Assembly: GCF_009765355.1 (NCBI RefSeq)
Contig: NZ_VTHK01000002.1
Coordinates: 124,001-188,000 of the forward strand
DNA from: Amycolatopsis anabasis
GTDB lineage: Bacteria > Actinomycetota > Actinomycetes > Mycobacteriales > Pseudonocardiaceae
DNA length: 64,000 nucleotides
Direction of reading: 5' to 3'
This document shows positions 53,136 to 62,463 of this stretch, one piece after another (position 1 is the stretch's first letter; every line of letters starts with the position of its first letter). The notes beneath the pieces were generated by a model that ran no database searches, had not been told where the DNA came from, and saw nothing but the letters and a program-made list of their open reading frames with translations. Made by a program: the position numbers and the translations under genes.

Positions 53136-54146
53136 TCAGGCGGTGTCCGCCCGCCTGGCCGTGCGGGGTTTCGGGGGCCGTCGCTCGGCGAATTCCAGGG
53201 TCAGGCGGGCGGTGTCCTCGTCGGTGATCAGCGTGGTCACCAGGCCCGAGCGCAGGACCGCGTCGATGGCTTCGGCCTTCGGGGTGGTGTAGCCGAGCGC
53301 GATCACCTCCGGCACCCGGCGCAGTTCCTCGTGGTTGATCGCCAGGACGTGGTGGGCCAGCCCGGTGGACAGCGCGTTCCCGTCCGCGTCGAACAGGCGG
53401 GCGGCGACCTCGGCCTTGGCGCCGCGCTTCCCGATCGCCTCCCGTTCGGCGGGGCTGAGCGCGTCGTACACGGTCGACTCGTTCTCCCGCCAGGCGCCGA
53501 TGCTGACCACGGCCTTGGTGAGGTTGCGGAACTGCCCGAACGTCTCGGCGATACCGGGCTGCCGCCGCAGCGTCTCGGTGGTGCGCCGATCGGGCAGGAC
53601 GAGCGGGCCGAAGATCGGGTACGTCTCGCCGCCGGAGACCGCGGCCAGCCTGCTGACCGTCTCCACCGACCGGTCGCGCATGTCCATCCCGGCCTGCACC
53701 CCGCACAGCTGCACGATCGGGCACCGCGGCAGCGTGCGGATCTCCTCGGTCATCACGTTCACCGACCGCGCCCAGGACAGCCCGATCACGTCGTCCCGGG
53801 TGACGATCTCGGTGAGCAGCCGCGCGGCGAGCGCGCCGATGCGGCGGCGCATCTGCGGGCGGGTCTCCTTGCTCTCCGCTCGTTCGAGCACCAGAGCCCG
53901 GTCCAGCCGGTAGGCGGAACGCACCTCGTCGCACAGCCCCGGCTCGACCGGAGCGGGCACGTCGAACTCGACCCGAACCAGTCCGCTTTCCCTTGCCGCG
54001 TCGAGAATCCGGGCGACCTTGAAGCGGCTAATCCGGAACTCCTCGGCGATCTCCAGCTTGGACTGGCCGAGCACGTAGAACCGGCGCGCGATCGCGGCCG
54101 CGCGAACGGATTCGCTGAGGTCGAGGCGTCGACGTTGAGCGCTCAT
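53136..54146 (-). CDS. SorC/DeoR-type sugar-binding transcriptional regulator
   Basis: 336 aa. An N-terminal HTH (about 15-60: AAAIARRFYVLGQSKLEIAEEFRISRFKVARILDAARESGLVRVEF) and a C-terminal sugar-phosphate-binding NagB-like domain (VIGLSWARSVNVMTEEI, CPIVQLCGVQAG, ALGYTTPKAEAIDAVLRSGLVTTLITDEDTA). It likely binds phosphorylated or free polyol and controls the divergent five-gene dehydrogenase-ABC operon. A GCTCA-N2-TGAGC dyad covers its own start. Confidence 0.92.
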   Translation of the reverse strand: MSAQRRRLDLSESVRAAAIARRFYVLGQSKLEIAEEFRISRFKVARILDAARESGLVRVEFDVPAPVEPGLCDEVRSAYRLDRALVLERAESKETRPQMRRRIGALAARLLTEIVTRDDVIGLSWARSVNVMTEEIRTLPRCPIVQLCGVQAGMDMRDRSVETVSRLAAVSGGETYPIFGPLVLPDRRTTETLRRQPGIAETFGQFRNLTKAVVSIGAWRENESTVYDALSPAEREAIGKRGAKAEVAARLFDADGNALSTGLAHHVLAINHEELRRVPEVIALGYTTPKAEAIDAVLRSGLVTTLITDEDTARLTLEFAERRPPKPRTARRADTA

Positions 54147-54152
54147 CTGAGC
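54141..54152. promoter_or_regulatory. SorC operator at the regulator's start
   Basis: GCTCATCTGAGC (arms GCTCA/TGAGC) overlaps the regulator's ATG and would give autorepression. The exact inverse sequence recurs at 54246-54257. Confidence 0.65.
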
Positions 54153-54201
54153 AGTATAGCGCGAAATCTGACCGAAAGGTTGACGTAACACCAACATGAC
54201 A

Positions 54202-54229
54202 CCTTCAATGCCTGCACATGCACTGAAGG
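54202..54229. promoter_or_regulatory. 28-bp dyad midway between regulator and dehydrogenase operon
   Basis: CCTTCAATGC (54202-54211) and GCACTGAAGG (54220-54229) pair at 9 of 10 positions; the centre contains TGCACATGCA. It lies between the two GCTCA dyads and may be the site for a second regulator. Confidence 0.45.
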
Positions 54230-54244
54230 ACATTTTTGGCTAAA

Positions 54245-54258
54245 TGCTCAGATGAGCA
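54245..54258. promoter_or_regulatory. SorC operator before the dehydrogenase gene
   Basis: TGCTCAGATGAGCA is a 14-bp perfect palindrome 17 bp before the dehydrogenase ATG, inside the leader. It is the inverted copy of the site at 54141. Confidence 0.7.
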
Positions 54259-54274
54259 TCGAGAGGTGGGTGGC

Positions 54275-55270
54275 ATGCGCGCTGCGATCATCGACGAACC
54301 GGGTGCGATCAGGGTCGGTGACGCACCCGATCCGAAGCCGGGTGAGCGCCAGGTGGTGGTCAAGGTCGGCGCCTGCGGGATCTGCGGCACCGATCTGCAC
54401 ATCGCCGACGGCCACTTCCCGCCCACCCCGTACCCGATCGTGCCCGGGCACGAGTTCGCCGGGGAGATCGTCGAGATCGGCGCGGACGTGCCGGGTGACT
54501 GGCGGGTCGGCGACCGGGTCGCGGTCGATCCGTCCCTGTTCTGCGGCTACTGCACACCCTGCCGGTCCGGCCACGGCAACCTCTGCGCGAACTGGGGCGC
54601 GACCGGGGACACCGTCAACGGTGCGTTCGCCGAGTACGTGGCCGTTCCGGCGGCCAACTGCTACCGCATGCCCGACGAGATGACCTGGCAGCAGGGCGCC
54701 CTGGTCGAACCGGTGTCCTGCGCGGTGCACGGCGTGCGCCGGGTCGGGGTGGAGGCGGGGGAGCGGTTCCTCGTGGTCGGCGCGGGGACCATGGGCCTGC
54801 TCATGCAGCAGCTGCTGCAACGGGCCGGGGCGCGGGTCGCCGTGGTCGACCGCAACACCGCCCGCCTGGCCCGGGCCACCGAACTGGGCGCGGACGCCGT
54901 CGCGGGCGACGTCGCCGAACTCGACGGGCCGCCCTTCGACGCCGCCGCCGACTGCACCGGCGCGGCGCCGGCCATCGAGGCCGCCTTCGATTCGCTGCGC
55001 CGCGGCGGGCGGCTGCTGATCTTCGGCGTGGCGCCGGCCGAGGCCCGGGTCAGCCTCTCGCCCTTCCGCATCTACAACGACGAGATCACCGTGGTCGGCT
55101 CGATGGCCGTGCTGAACAGCTTCGGCGTCGCGCTCGACCTGGTCGCCTCCGGCGCCGTCGACACCGCGGCGCTGCTGACCGACACGCTCCCGCTGGAACG
55201 CTACCCCGACGCGCTGGCGCTCATGCGCAGCGGCGCCGGGCTGAAGGTGCAGGTGATGCCCGATGCGTAG
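54275..55270 (+). CDS. zinc-dependent polyol/alcohol dehydrogenase (MDR)
   Basis: 331 aa. Catalytic zinc: Cys in GACGICGTDLH and GHEFAG; structural zinc: CGYCTPCRSGHGNLC. The Rossmann motif VVGAGTMGLLMQQLL lies near residue 170. It oxidises a polyol to a ketose with NAD+, in the sorbitol/arabitol dehydrogenase group; the substrate is inferred from the SorC-ABC context. GAGAGGTGG precedes the ATG. It ends 8 bp inside the next gene. Confidence 0.93.
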   Translation: MRAAIIDEPGAIRVGDAPDPKPGERQVVVKVGACGICGTDLHIADGHFPPTPYPIVPGHEFAGEIVEIGADVPGDWRVGDRVAVDPSLFCGYCTPCRSGHGNLCANWGATGDTVNGAFAEYVAVPAANCYRMPDEMTWQQGALVEPVSCAVHGVRRVGVEAGERFLVVGAGTMGLLMQQLLQRAGARVAVVDRNTARLARATELGADAVAGDVAELDGPPFDAAADCTGAAPAIEAAFDSLRRGGRLLIFGVAPAEARVSLSPFRIYNDEITVVGSMAVLNSFGVALDLVASGAVDTAALLTDTLPLERYPDALALMRSGAGLKVQVMPDA

Positions 55271-56600
55271 GCTGCCCCCGCTCCTGCTGGCCGCCCTGCT
55301 CGCGCTCACCGGCTGCGCCGGCGCCGGGGCGCTGGGCGCGAGCGGGCAGACCCTGGTCATCGCGATCGTGGCGAACCCGCAGATGAACGACGCGATCGAA
55401 CTGTCCGATCAGTTCGAACAGGCGAACCCCGGGACGAAGCTGAAGTTCGTCCGGCTGCCAGAGAACCAGGCGCGGGCGAAGATCACCGCGTCGACCGCCA
55501 CCGAGGGCGGCGAGTTCGACGTCGTGATGATCAGCAACTACGAGACGCCGCAATGGGCCGCGAACGGCTGGCTGGAGAACCTCCAGTCCTATGTGGACTC
55601 ATCGCCGGACTACGACGGCGCCGACTTCATCCCGAGCATCCGCGATTCGCTGTCCTACCAGGGCTCGATGTACGCGGTGCCGTTCTACGGCGAATCCTCG
55701 TTCCTGGCCTACCGCAAGGATCTGTTCGACCGGGCCGGGCTGACCATGCCGCCGAACCCGACCTGGCCGCAGATCGCCGAATTCGCCGCGAAACTGGACG
55801 ACAAGGCGTCCGGCACCGCCGGGATCTGCCTGCGCGGCAAACCGGGCTGGGGCGAGAGCCTGGCCCCGCTGACCACCGTGGTGAACACGTTCGGCGGTCA
55901 GTGGTTCGACCAGGACTGGAACGCCCAGCTGACCTCACCGCGGTTCCGCGCGGCCGCGAAGTTCTACGTCGACCTGGTGCGCGAGCACGGCGAGGTGGGC
56001 GCCTCCAGCGCCGGGTTCTCCGAATGCGGCACGCGCTACGCCCAGGGGCAGGCGGCCATGTGGTACGACGCGACGGTCATGGCCGGGACCAACGAAGACC
56101 CGTCCAGCAGCAAGGTCGTCGGGAAGTCCGGCTATGTCGCCGCGCCGGTCGAGCGGACCGCGAGCAGCGGCTGGCTCTACACCTGGGCGCTCGCGATGCC
56201 CAAGGTCGCCGAGCACAAGCAAGCGGCCTGGAACTTCATGCGCTGGATGACCGACAAGCGGTTCGTCCAGACGGTCGGCACGCACTTCGGCTGGAACCGC
56301 GTGCCGCCGGGCTGCCGGACCTCGACCTACGCGATCCCCGAATACCAGCAGGCCGCCCATGCCTACGCGCGGCCGACCCTGGACGGGATCAGCAAGGCCG
56401 ATCAGCGCAACACCATGGCGAAACCGGTGCCGTATCCGGGTATCCAGTTCGTCGGCATTCCCGAGTTCCAGGACCTGGGCACCCGGGTGAGCCAGCAGAT
56501 CTCCGCCGCGATCGCCGGGCAGACCACCGTCGACGAGGCGCTCGAGCAGTCCCAGGAGTACGCGCAGACCGTCGGCAAATCCTATCGGGAGACCCGATGA
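55263..56600 (+). CDS. ABC sugar/polyol-binding lipoprotein
   Basis: 445 aa. A lipobox LTGCAG gives a lipid-anchored Cys near residue 18. The mature protein has the extracellular solute-binding family 1 fold (LSDQFEQANPGTKLKFVRLPENQARAKI..., GSMYAVPFYGESSFLAYRKDLFDRAGL). The WNFMRWMTDKRFVQ end is typical of sorbitol/mannitol binders. It feeds the two permeases that follow. It overlaps the dehydrogenase by 8 bp and the permease by ATGA. Confidence 0.93.
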   Translation: MRRLPPLLLAALLALTGCAGAGALGASGQTLVIAIVANPQMNDAIELSDQFEQANPGTKLKFVRLPENQARAKITASTATEGGEFDVVMISNYETPQWAANGWLENLQSYVDSSPDYDGADFIPSIRDSLSYQGSMYAVPFYGESSFLAYRKDLFDRAGLTMPPNPTWPQIAEFAAKLDDKASGTAGICLRGKPGWGESLAPLTTVVNTFGGQWFDQDWNAQLTSPRFRAAAKFYVDLVREHGEVGASSAGFSECGTRYAQGQAAMWYDATVMAGTNEDPSSSKVVGKSGYVAAPVERTASSGWLYTWALAMPKVAEHKQAAWNFMRWMTDKRFVQTVGTHFGWNRVPPGCRTSTYAIPEYQQAAHAYARPTLDGISKADQRNTMAKPVPYPGIQFVGIPEFQDLGTRVSQQISAAIAGQTTVDEALEQSQEYAQTVGKSYRETR

Positions 56601-57526
56601 CGTCCACACTTTCAGCGCCGAAAGTGGCGGCACTTTCGGAGACCGCCAAGGCGAAATCCACGGGGAGTGCGTGGAAGCGGCGGGCGCCGCTGTTGCCCGC
56701 GCTGATCTTCACCATCGCGGTGACCCAGATTCCCTTCCTGCTCACCGTGTTCTATTCGCTGCAATCCTGGAACCTGGTGCGCCCCGGTTCACGGCACTTC
56801 GTCGGATTGCGGAACTACGTCGACGTGTTCGCCGACAGCCAGTTCCGCGGCGCGATGCTCAACACGGTCGTGCTCACCGTGGTCTGCGTGCTGATCTCCA
56901 TGCTGCTCGGCCTCGGGCTCGCCCTGCTGCTCGACCGCAAGTTCCTCGGCCGGGGCGTGGTGCGCACGCTGCTCATCACCCCGTTCCTGATCCTGCCCGC
57001 GGCCGGGGCGCTGCTGTGGAAGACCACCATGTTCGATCCCACCTACGGGCTGCTGAACGTCGTGTTCGGCGGGAACACCGACTGGCTCTCGGAGTTCCCG
57101 CTGGCCTCGGTGATGGCGCAGATCGTGTGGCAGTGGACGCCGTTCATGATGCTGCTGATCCTCGCCGGGCTGCAGGCGCAGTCCACGGAGGTGCTGGAGG
57201 CCGCGCAGGTCGACGGCGCCGGGCGGTGGCGCACGTTCGCGTCGATCACGCTGCCGCAGCTGAGCCGCTACCTGCAGCTCGCGGTGCTGCTCGGCGCGAT
57301 CTACATCGTGAACTCGTTCGACGCGATCTTCCTGATGACCCAGGGCGGTCCCGGCACGGCAAGCACCAACCTGCCCTACTACATCTACCAGCGGGCGTTC
57401 GAGGGCTTCGACGTCGGCCAGTCCTCGGCCATGGGCGTCATCGTGGTCGCGCTGACCCTGATCGTGGCGACCTTCGCGCTGCGCCTGATGTTCCGCACCT
57501 TCGACGTGAGCGGGGGCGGGAAATGA
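56597..57526 (+). CDS. ABC sugar permease 1
   Basis: 309 aa, six predicted helices, MalF type. The EAA loop is EVLEAAQVDGAGRWRTFASITLPQLS. It pairs with the next permease. ATGA overlaps at both ends. Confidence 0.93.
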   Translation: MTSTLSAPKVAALSETAKAKSTGSAWKRRAPLLPALIFTIAVTQIPFLLTVFYSLQSWNLVRPGSRHFVGLRNYVDVFADSQFRGAMLNTVVLTVVCVLISMLLGLGLALLLDRKFLGRGVVRTLLITPFLILPAAGALLWKTTMFDPTYGLLNVVFGGNTDWLSEFPLASVMAQIVWQWTPFMMLLILAGLQAQSTEVLEAAQVDGAGRWRTFASITLPQLSRYLQLAVLLGAIYIVNSFDAIFLMTQGGPGTASTNLPYYIYQRAFEGFDVGQSSAMGVIVVALTLIVATFALRLMFRTFDVSGGGK

Positions 57527-58347
57527 CCGCGACGACCCGGCGGCTCGGCCCGCGCGCGCTCACCACGGCCACCTGGCTGATCGCGCTGGTGTTCGTCTTC
57601 CCGCTGATCTGGATGGTGCTGACCTCGTTCAAGCAGGAGGCCGACGCCTACACCGATCCGCCCCGGCTGCTGTTCACCCCGACCCTGGACCAGTTCGCGG
57701 AGATCGTGAACCGCGGTTTCCTGCCGTATCTGGGAAACTCCGCGTTCGTCACGGTGATCTCCACGCTCGCCGTGCTGCTGCTCGCCGTTCCCGCGGCCTA
57801 CGCGCTCTCGCTGGCCCCGGTGCGCGGGACGAGCAACGCGCTCGGTTTCTTCCTGTCCACCAAGATGTTGCCGATCGTCGCCGCGATCATCCCGCTGTAC
57901 GTGATCTCGCAGAACCTCAAACTGCTGGACAACGTGTGGGCCCTGGTCATCCTCTACACCGCGATGAACCTGCCGCTCGCCGTCTGGATGATGCGCTCGT
58001 TCTTCCTCGAGGTGCCGAAGGAGATGATCGAAGCGGCCAAAGTGGACGGTGCGCCGCTGCCCACCTTGCTGTACAAGGTGATCGGTCCGGTCGCCGCGCC
58101 CGGGATCGCGGCGACCGCGCTGATCTGCGTGATCTTCTCGTGGACCGAGTTCTTCTACGCGGTCAACCTCACCGCGGCGCAGGCCGGGACCGTCCCGGTG
58201 TTCCTGGTCGGCTTCATCACCAGCGAGGGCCTGTACTGGGCGCAGCTGTCCGCCGCGGCGCTGCTCGCCTCGCTGCCGGTGATGATCGTCGGCTGGATCG
58301 CCCAGAACCACCTCGTCCGCGGGCTCTCCATGGGCGCGGTCAAGTAA
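57523..58347 (+). CDS. ABC sugar permease 2
   Basis: 274 aa, six helices, MalG type. The EAA loop is EMIEAAKVDGAPLPTLLYKVIGPVAAPG. It forms the channel with permease 1. Followed 11 bp later by the ATPase gene. Confidence 0.93.
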   Translation: MTATTRRLGPRALTTATWLIALVFVFPLIWMVLTSFKQEADAYTDPPRLLFTPTLDQFAEIVNRGFLPYLGNSAFVTVISTLAVLLLAVPAAYALSLAPVRGTSNALGFFLSTKMLPIVAAIIPLYVISQNLKLLDNVWALVILYTAMNLPLAVWMMRSFFLEVPKEMIEAAKVDGAPLPTLLYKVIGPVAAPGIAATALICVIFSWTEFFYAVNLTAAQAGTVPVFLVGFITSEGLYWAQLSAAALLASLPVMIVGWIAQNHLVRGLSMGAVK

Positions 58348-58358
58348 AGGAGACAACG

Positions 58359-59429
<1,071 letters not shown>

Positions 59430-59468
59430 ACCTGGACCCGGGCCCGAGTTCGCGCGAGACTGCGGAAC

Positions 59469-60386
59469 ATGCGACGCGTTCTCGGTGTGGTGCTGACCTT
59501 GCTGGCGCTCGTCCTGCCCGTTCCGGCGGTGGCGTCCCCGGGCGGCTTTCCCGCGGAACTGGCGCTGCCGGACGGATTCCAGCCGGAAGGCATCGCGATC
59601 GGCGCCTGGCCGACGGCGTACTTCGGCTCGCGTGCCGACGGCCGGATCCACCGGATCGACCTGCGCACCGGCCGGGGCCGCGAGCTGTCCCCGGCGACGG
59701 GCACCCCGTCGCTGGGCATCAAGGTGGATTCCGCGCACGGCAGGCTCTTCGTCGCGGGCGGCACCGGCGGCGACGCCCGGGTGATCGACGCGCGCACCGG
59801 CGCGGTCCTCGCGCGGTACGCGTTCGCCACCGGGGACACGTTCGTCAACGATCTGGTGCTCACCCGGGACGCCGTGTGGTTCACCGACTCCCGGCAGGCC
59901 GCGCTGTACCAGCTGCCGCTCGGCCGCCACGGCGAACTGCCCGGTGAGTTCACCCGCCTGCCGCTGACCGGCGATCTCGTGGTCGTGCCCGGCGCCGTCA
60001 ACGCCAACGGGATCGTCACCACGCCGGACGGCCGGGCGCTGCTGATCGGGCAGTCCAACACCGGCAAGCTGTTCCGGGTCGATCCGGCCACCGGTGTCAC
60101 CCGGACCGTCGACCTCGGCGGCGAAGCCCTGCCGAACAACGACGGCCTGCTGCGCGAGGGCACCCGCCTGTACGTGGTGCAGAACCGGCTGAACCTGCTC
60201 GCCAAGCTCGAACTCGCCGCCGACGGCGGCAGCGCGCGGGTCGTCGAGCGGCGGACCGATCCCGGCTTCGACGTGCCCGCCACGGTGGCCGCCTGGCGAA
60301 ACCGCTTCTACCTGGTCAACGCCCGGTTCACCACCCCGCCGACCCCGAGCACGACCTACTCCGCGGTCGCCATCGATCGGTTCTGA
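59469..60386 (+). CDS. secreted SMP-30-like beta-propeller protein
   Basis: 305 aa. A signal peptide (RRVLGVVLTLLALVLPVPAVA) is followed by repeated six-blade-type segments (EGIAIGAWPTAYFGSRADGRIHRIDLRTG, NANGIVTTPDGRALLIGQSNTGKLFRVDPATG, NNDGLLREGTRLYVVQNRLNLLAKLEL), as in SMP-30/gluconolactonase-like proteins. A lactonase or binding role is possible; the metal-site residues cannot be confirmed by eye. Weak ribosome binding site, a GAGACT box seven bases before the ATG. It is 39 bp from the ABC operon and may read from it. Confidence 0.8.
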   Translation: MRRVLGVVLTLLALVLPVPAVASPGGFPAELALPDGFQPEGIAIGAWPTAYFGSRADGRIHRIDLRTGRGRELSPATGTPSLGIKVDSAHGRLFVAGGTGGDARVIDARTGAVLARYAFATGDTFVNDLVLTRDAVWFTDSRQAALYQLPLGRHGELPGEFTRLPLTGDLVVVPGAVNANGIVTTPDGRALLIGQSNTGKLFRVDPATGVTRTVDLGGEALPNNDGLLREGTRLYVVQNRLNLLAKLELAADGGSARVVERRTDPGFDVPATVAAWRNRFYLVNARFTTPPTPSTTYSAVAIDRF

Positions 60387-60414
60387 TTCCGGCGTTCGGG
60401 CCTTGACACGCATG

Positions 60415-60428
60415 GTGGTCTAGACCAC
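60415..60428. promoter_or_regulatory. DasR-type dre site 1
   Basis: GTGGTCTAGACCAC is a perfect 14-bp palindrome carrying the DasR core TGGTCTAGACCA. It lies just after a TTGACA -35 (60403-60408), between -35 and -10 of the chitinase promoter. Confidence 0.85.
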
Positions 60429-60442
60429 ATTCGGACTTATCC

Positions 60443-60456
60443 GTGGTTTAGACCAC
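60443..60456. promoter_or_regulatory. DasR-type dre site 2
   Basis: GTGGTTTAGACCAC: one base off the perfect dre palindrome, 28 bp downstream of site 1 and 28 bp before the chitinase ATG. Two sites suggest tight repression relieved by GlcNAc-6-phosphate. Confidence 0.8.
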
Positions 60457-60484
60457 TTCGCATCCCATCCTGCAGGGAGCAACC

Positions 60485-62056
60485 ATGCGATTCTCACGTC
60501 GATTATCCACCGCGGTCGCCGCCGCGGGCCTGCTGGTCGGCGCCGCGCTGACCGGGCTCGCCCCGGCCGCGAACGCCGCCGCCGGAACGACCGCCGCCTT
60601 CACCAAGGCAGCGGAATGGGGCGGCGGATACGAGGGCAGATTCACCATCACCAACGGCGGATCCGCGCCGCTGACCAGCTGGCAGGTCGACTTCGACCTG
60701 CCGCCGGGCACCAGCCTCGGCGCCTACTGGGACGCGCTGATCACGCCGGACGGCAACCACTACCGGGCGACCAGCCGGGAGTACAACGGCACCGTGGCCG
60801 CGGGGGCCTCGGTGTCCTTCGGCTTCGTGGCGACCGGCAGCGGCGCGCCGCTCAACTGCACGGTGAACGGCGGGTCCTGCACCGGGGGCGGCGGGGACAC
60901 CGAGGCGCCGAGCGCACCGGGTGGCCTGCGCGTCACCGCGACCACCAGCACCACGGTCTCGCTGGCGTGGAACGCCTCCACCGACAACGTCGGCGTGGCC
61001 GGATACGACGTGTACCGCGGCGACACCGTGGTCACCTCGGCGACCGGCACCTCGGTCACGGTCGGCGGGCTGGCGCCCGCCACGGAATACTCCTTCAGCG
61101 TCAAGGCCCGGGACGGGGCCGGGAACGTTTCGGCGGCGAGCAGTCCGGTCGCCGCGACCACGCAACCCGGCGACCCCGGGCAGGCGTCGATGGCGGCGGC
61201 GCCGTACCTGTACTACGGCTGGGGATCCCCGCCGAACGCGACGCAGGTCATGTCGGCGACCGGGATCAGGTGGTTCACCCTCGCGTTCATCCTGTCCGAC
61301 GGCGGCTGCAATCCCGCGTGGGACGGCAACCGGCCGCTGACCGGATCCGACGCCACCCGCATCTCCGAGATCCGCGCCGCGGGCGGGGACGTGATCCCGT
61401 CGATCGGCGGCTGGGCCGGGCGCAAACTCGGCGAAACCTGCACGGACGCGACCTCGCTGGCCGCCGCGTACCAGAAGGTGATCGACGCCTACCGGCTCAA
61501 GGCGATCGACATCGACATCGAGAACACCGAGGTGGAGAACCCGGCCGTGCGCCAGCGGGTCGTCGACGCGCTGAAGATCGTGAAGCAGAAGAACCCGGGG
61601 ATCAAGGAATACCTGACCTTCGGCACCTTCCAAAGTGGACCATCCGCGGCGGGCAACGACCTGATCGACAAGGCCGCGGCGGCGGGGCTCGCGGTGGACG
61701 GTTTCGTGATCATGCCGTTCAACTTCAACGGGCCCGCCGATATGGGGCAGGCGTCGATCAAGGCCGCCGAGGCGTTGAAGAACAAGGTCAAGAGCGCCTA
61801 CCGGATCACCGATGACGCCGCGTACCGGATCATCGGGATCTCCTCGATGAACGGGAAGACCGACCAGAACGAGACGGTGACCCCGGATCACTACCGGGCC
61901 ATGCTCGGATACGCGCAGCAGCACCACATCGCGCGCTTCACGTTCTGGGCGCTCAACCGCGACCGGCCGTGCACCGGGGGCGACCCGGACGCGTGCAGCG
62001 GGATTCCCCAGCAGCAGTGGGAGTTCACCAAGATCACGGCACAGTACACCGGGTGA
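60485..62056 (+). CDS. secreted GH18 chitinase with CBM2 and FN3
   Basis: 523 aa. Signal peptide to about residue 33. A CBM2 (about 36-138; SWQVDFDLPPGTSLGAYWDA) and an FN3 domain (about 145-230; APGGLRVTATTSTTVSLAWNASTDNVGVAGYDVY) follow. The GH18 domain carries IDIDIE (catalytic Glu near 346). It hydrolyses chitin. Regulated by the two dre sites upstream, as in streptomycetes where DasR reacts to GlcNAc-6-P. AGGGAG lies six bases before the ATG. The Trp/Tyr aromatic platform is not confirmed by eye. Confidence 0.93.
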   Translation: MRFSRRLSTAVAAAGLLVGAALTGLAPAANAAAGTTAAFTKAAEWGGGYEGRFTITNGGSAPLTSWQVDFDLPPGTSLGAYWDALITPDGNHYRATSREYNGTVAAGASVSFGFVATGSGAPLNCTVNGGSCTGGGGDTEAPSAPGGLRVTATTSTTVSLAWNASTDNVGVAGYDVYRGDTVVTSATGTSVTVGGLAPATEYSFSVKARDGAGNVSAASSPVAATTQPGDPGQASMAAAPYLYYGWGSPPNATQVMSATGIRWFTLAFILSDGGCNPAWDGNRPLTGSDATRISEIRAAGGDVIPSIGGWAGRKLGETCTDATSLAAAYQKVIDAYRLKAIDIDIENTEVENPAVRQRVVDALKIVKQKNPGIKEYLTFGTFQSGPSAAGNDLIDKAAAAGLAVDGFVIMPFNFNGPADMGQASIKAAEALKNKVKSAYRITDDAAYRIIGISSMNGKTDQNETVTPDHYRAMLGYAQQHHIARFTFWALNRDRPCTGGDPDACSGIPQQQWEFTKITAQYTG

Positions 62057-62062
62057 GAAATG

Positions 62063-62103
62063 ATCGCCGTCCAGGCGCCCGGCCCGGGCGCCTGGACGGC
62101 GAT
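62063..62103. terminator. long perfect hairpin between convergent genes
   Basis: Two 20-bp perfect arms starting ATCGCCGTCC, one-base centre, between the chitinase stop and the 3' end of the small membrane gene. Bidirectional terminator candidate of extreme stability. Confidence 0.8.
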
Positions 62104-62108
62104 CCCCG

Positions 62109-62369
62109 CTACCGCAGCGTGATGTCCACGCCGAGCAGGACGAGCGGCCAGACGAGGATCTCGCCGAGCGCGGAGAACACGCCGTCGGCACTGCCGAGAC
62201 CGGCGAAGTAGTCGCGGCTGATCGCCACGATCACCCCGGCCACCAGGTAGGCGAGCGCCAGTACCAGGCCGGTCCAGACCAGCACCCGGACCGGCCGCGC
62301 GAACTCGGTGGACACCTTGCCGTCCCCGGTCCGGCGGATCGAGATGATCGTCTGCGCCGTCTTCGCCAT
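62109..62369 (-). CDS. small two-TM membrane protein
   Basis: 86 aa. Two hydrophobic helices (VLVWTGLVLALAYLVAGVIVAI and GEILVWPLVLLGVDITL) after a charged N-terminus. Unrecognised. GAGGAGG precedes the ATG. A CTACC/GGTAG dyad pair brackets its -10. Confidence 0.75.
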   Translation of the reverse strand: MAKTAQTIISIRRTGDGKVSTEFARPVRVLVWTGLVLALAYLVAGVIVAISRDYFAGLGSADGVFSALGEILVWPLVLLGVDITLR

Positions 62370-62406
62370 GGTCGCCTGCCTCCTCGTCGAAGCTGCCCGC
62401 GATTTC

Positions 62407-62446
62407 CTACCAAGAGGTAGTATTACGAGATCCTACCGAGGGGTAG
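62407..62446 (-). promoter_or_regulatory. paired CTACC-N4-GGTAG operators around a -10 box
   Basis: CTACC-AAGA-GGTAG (62407-62420) and CTACC-GAGG-GGTAG (62433-62446) are 26 bp apart. Reading leftward, TAATAC between them fits as the -10 of the small membrane gene, so a dimeric repressor (for example PadR or TetR type) could occupy both sides. Confidence 0.6.
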
Positions 62447-62463
62447 ATTTACTGTGACGCGGA

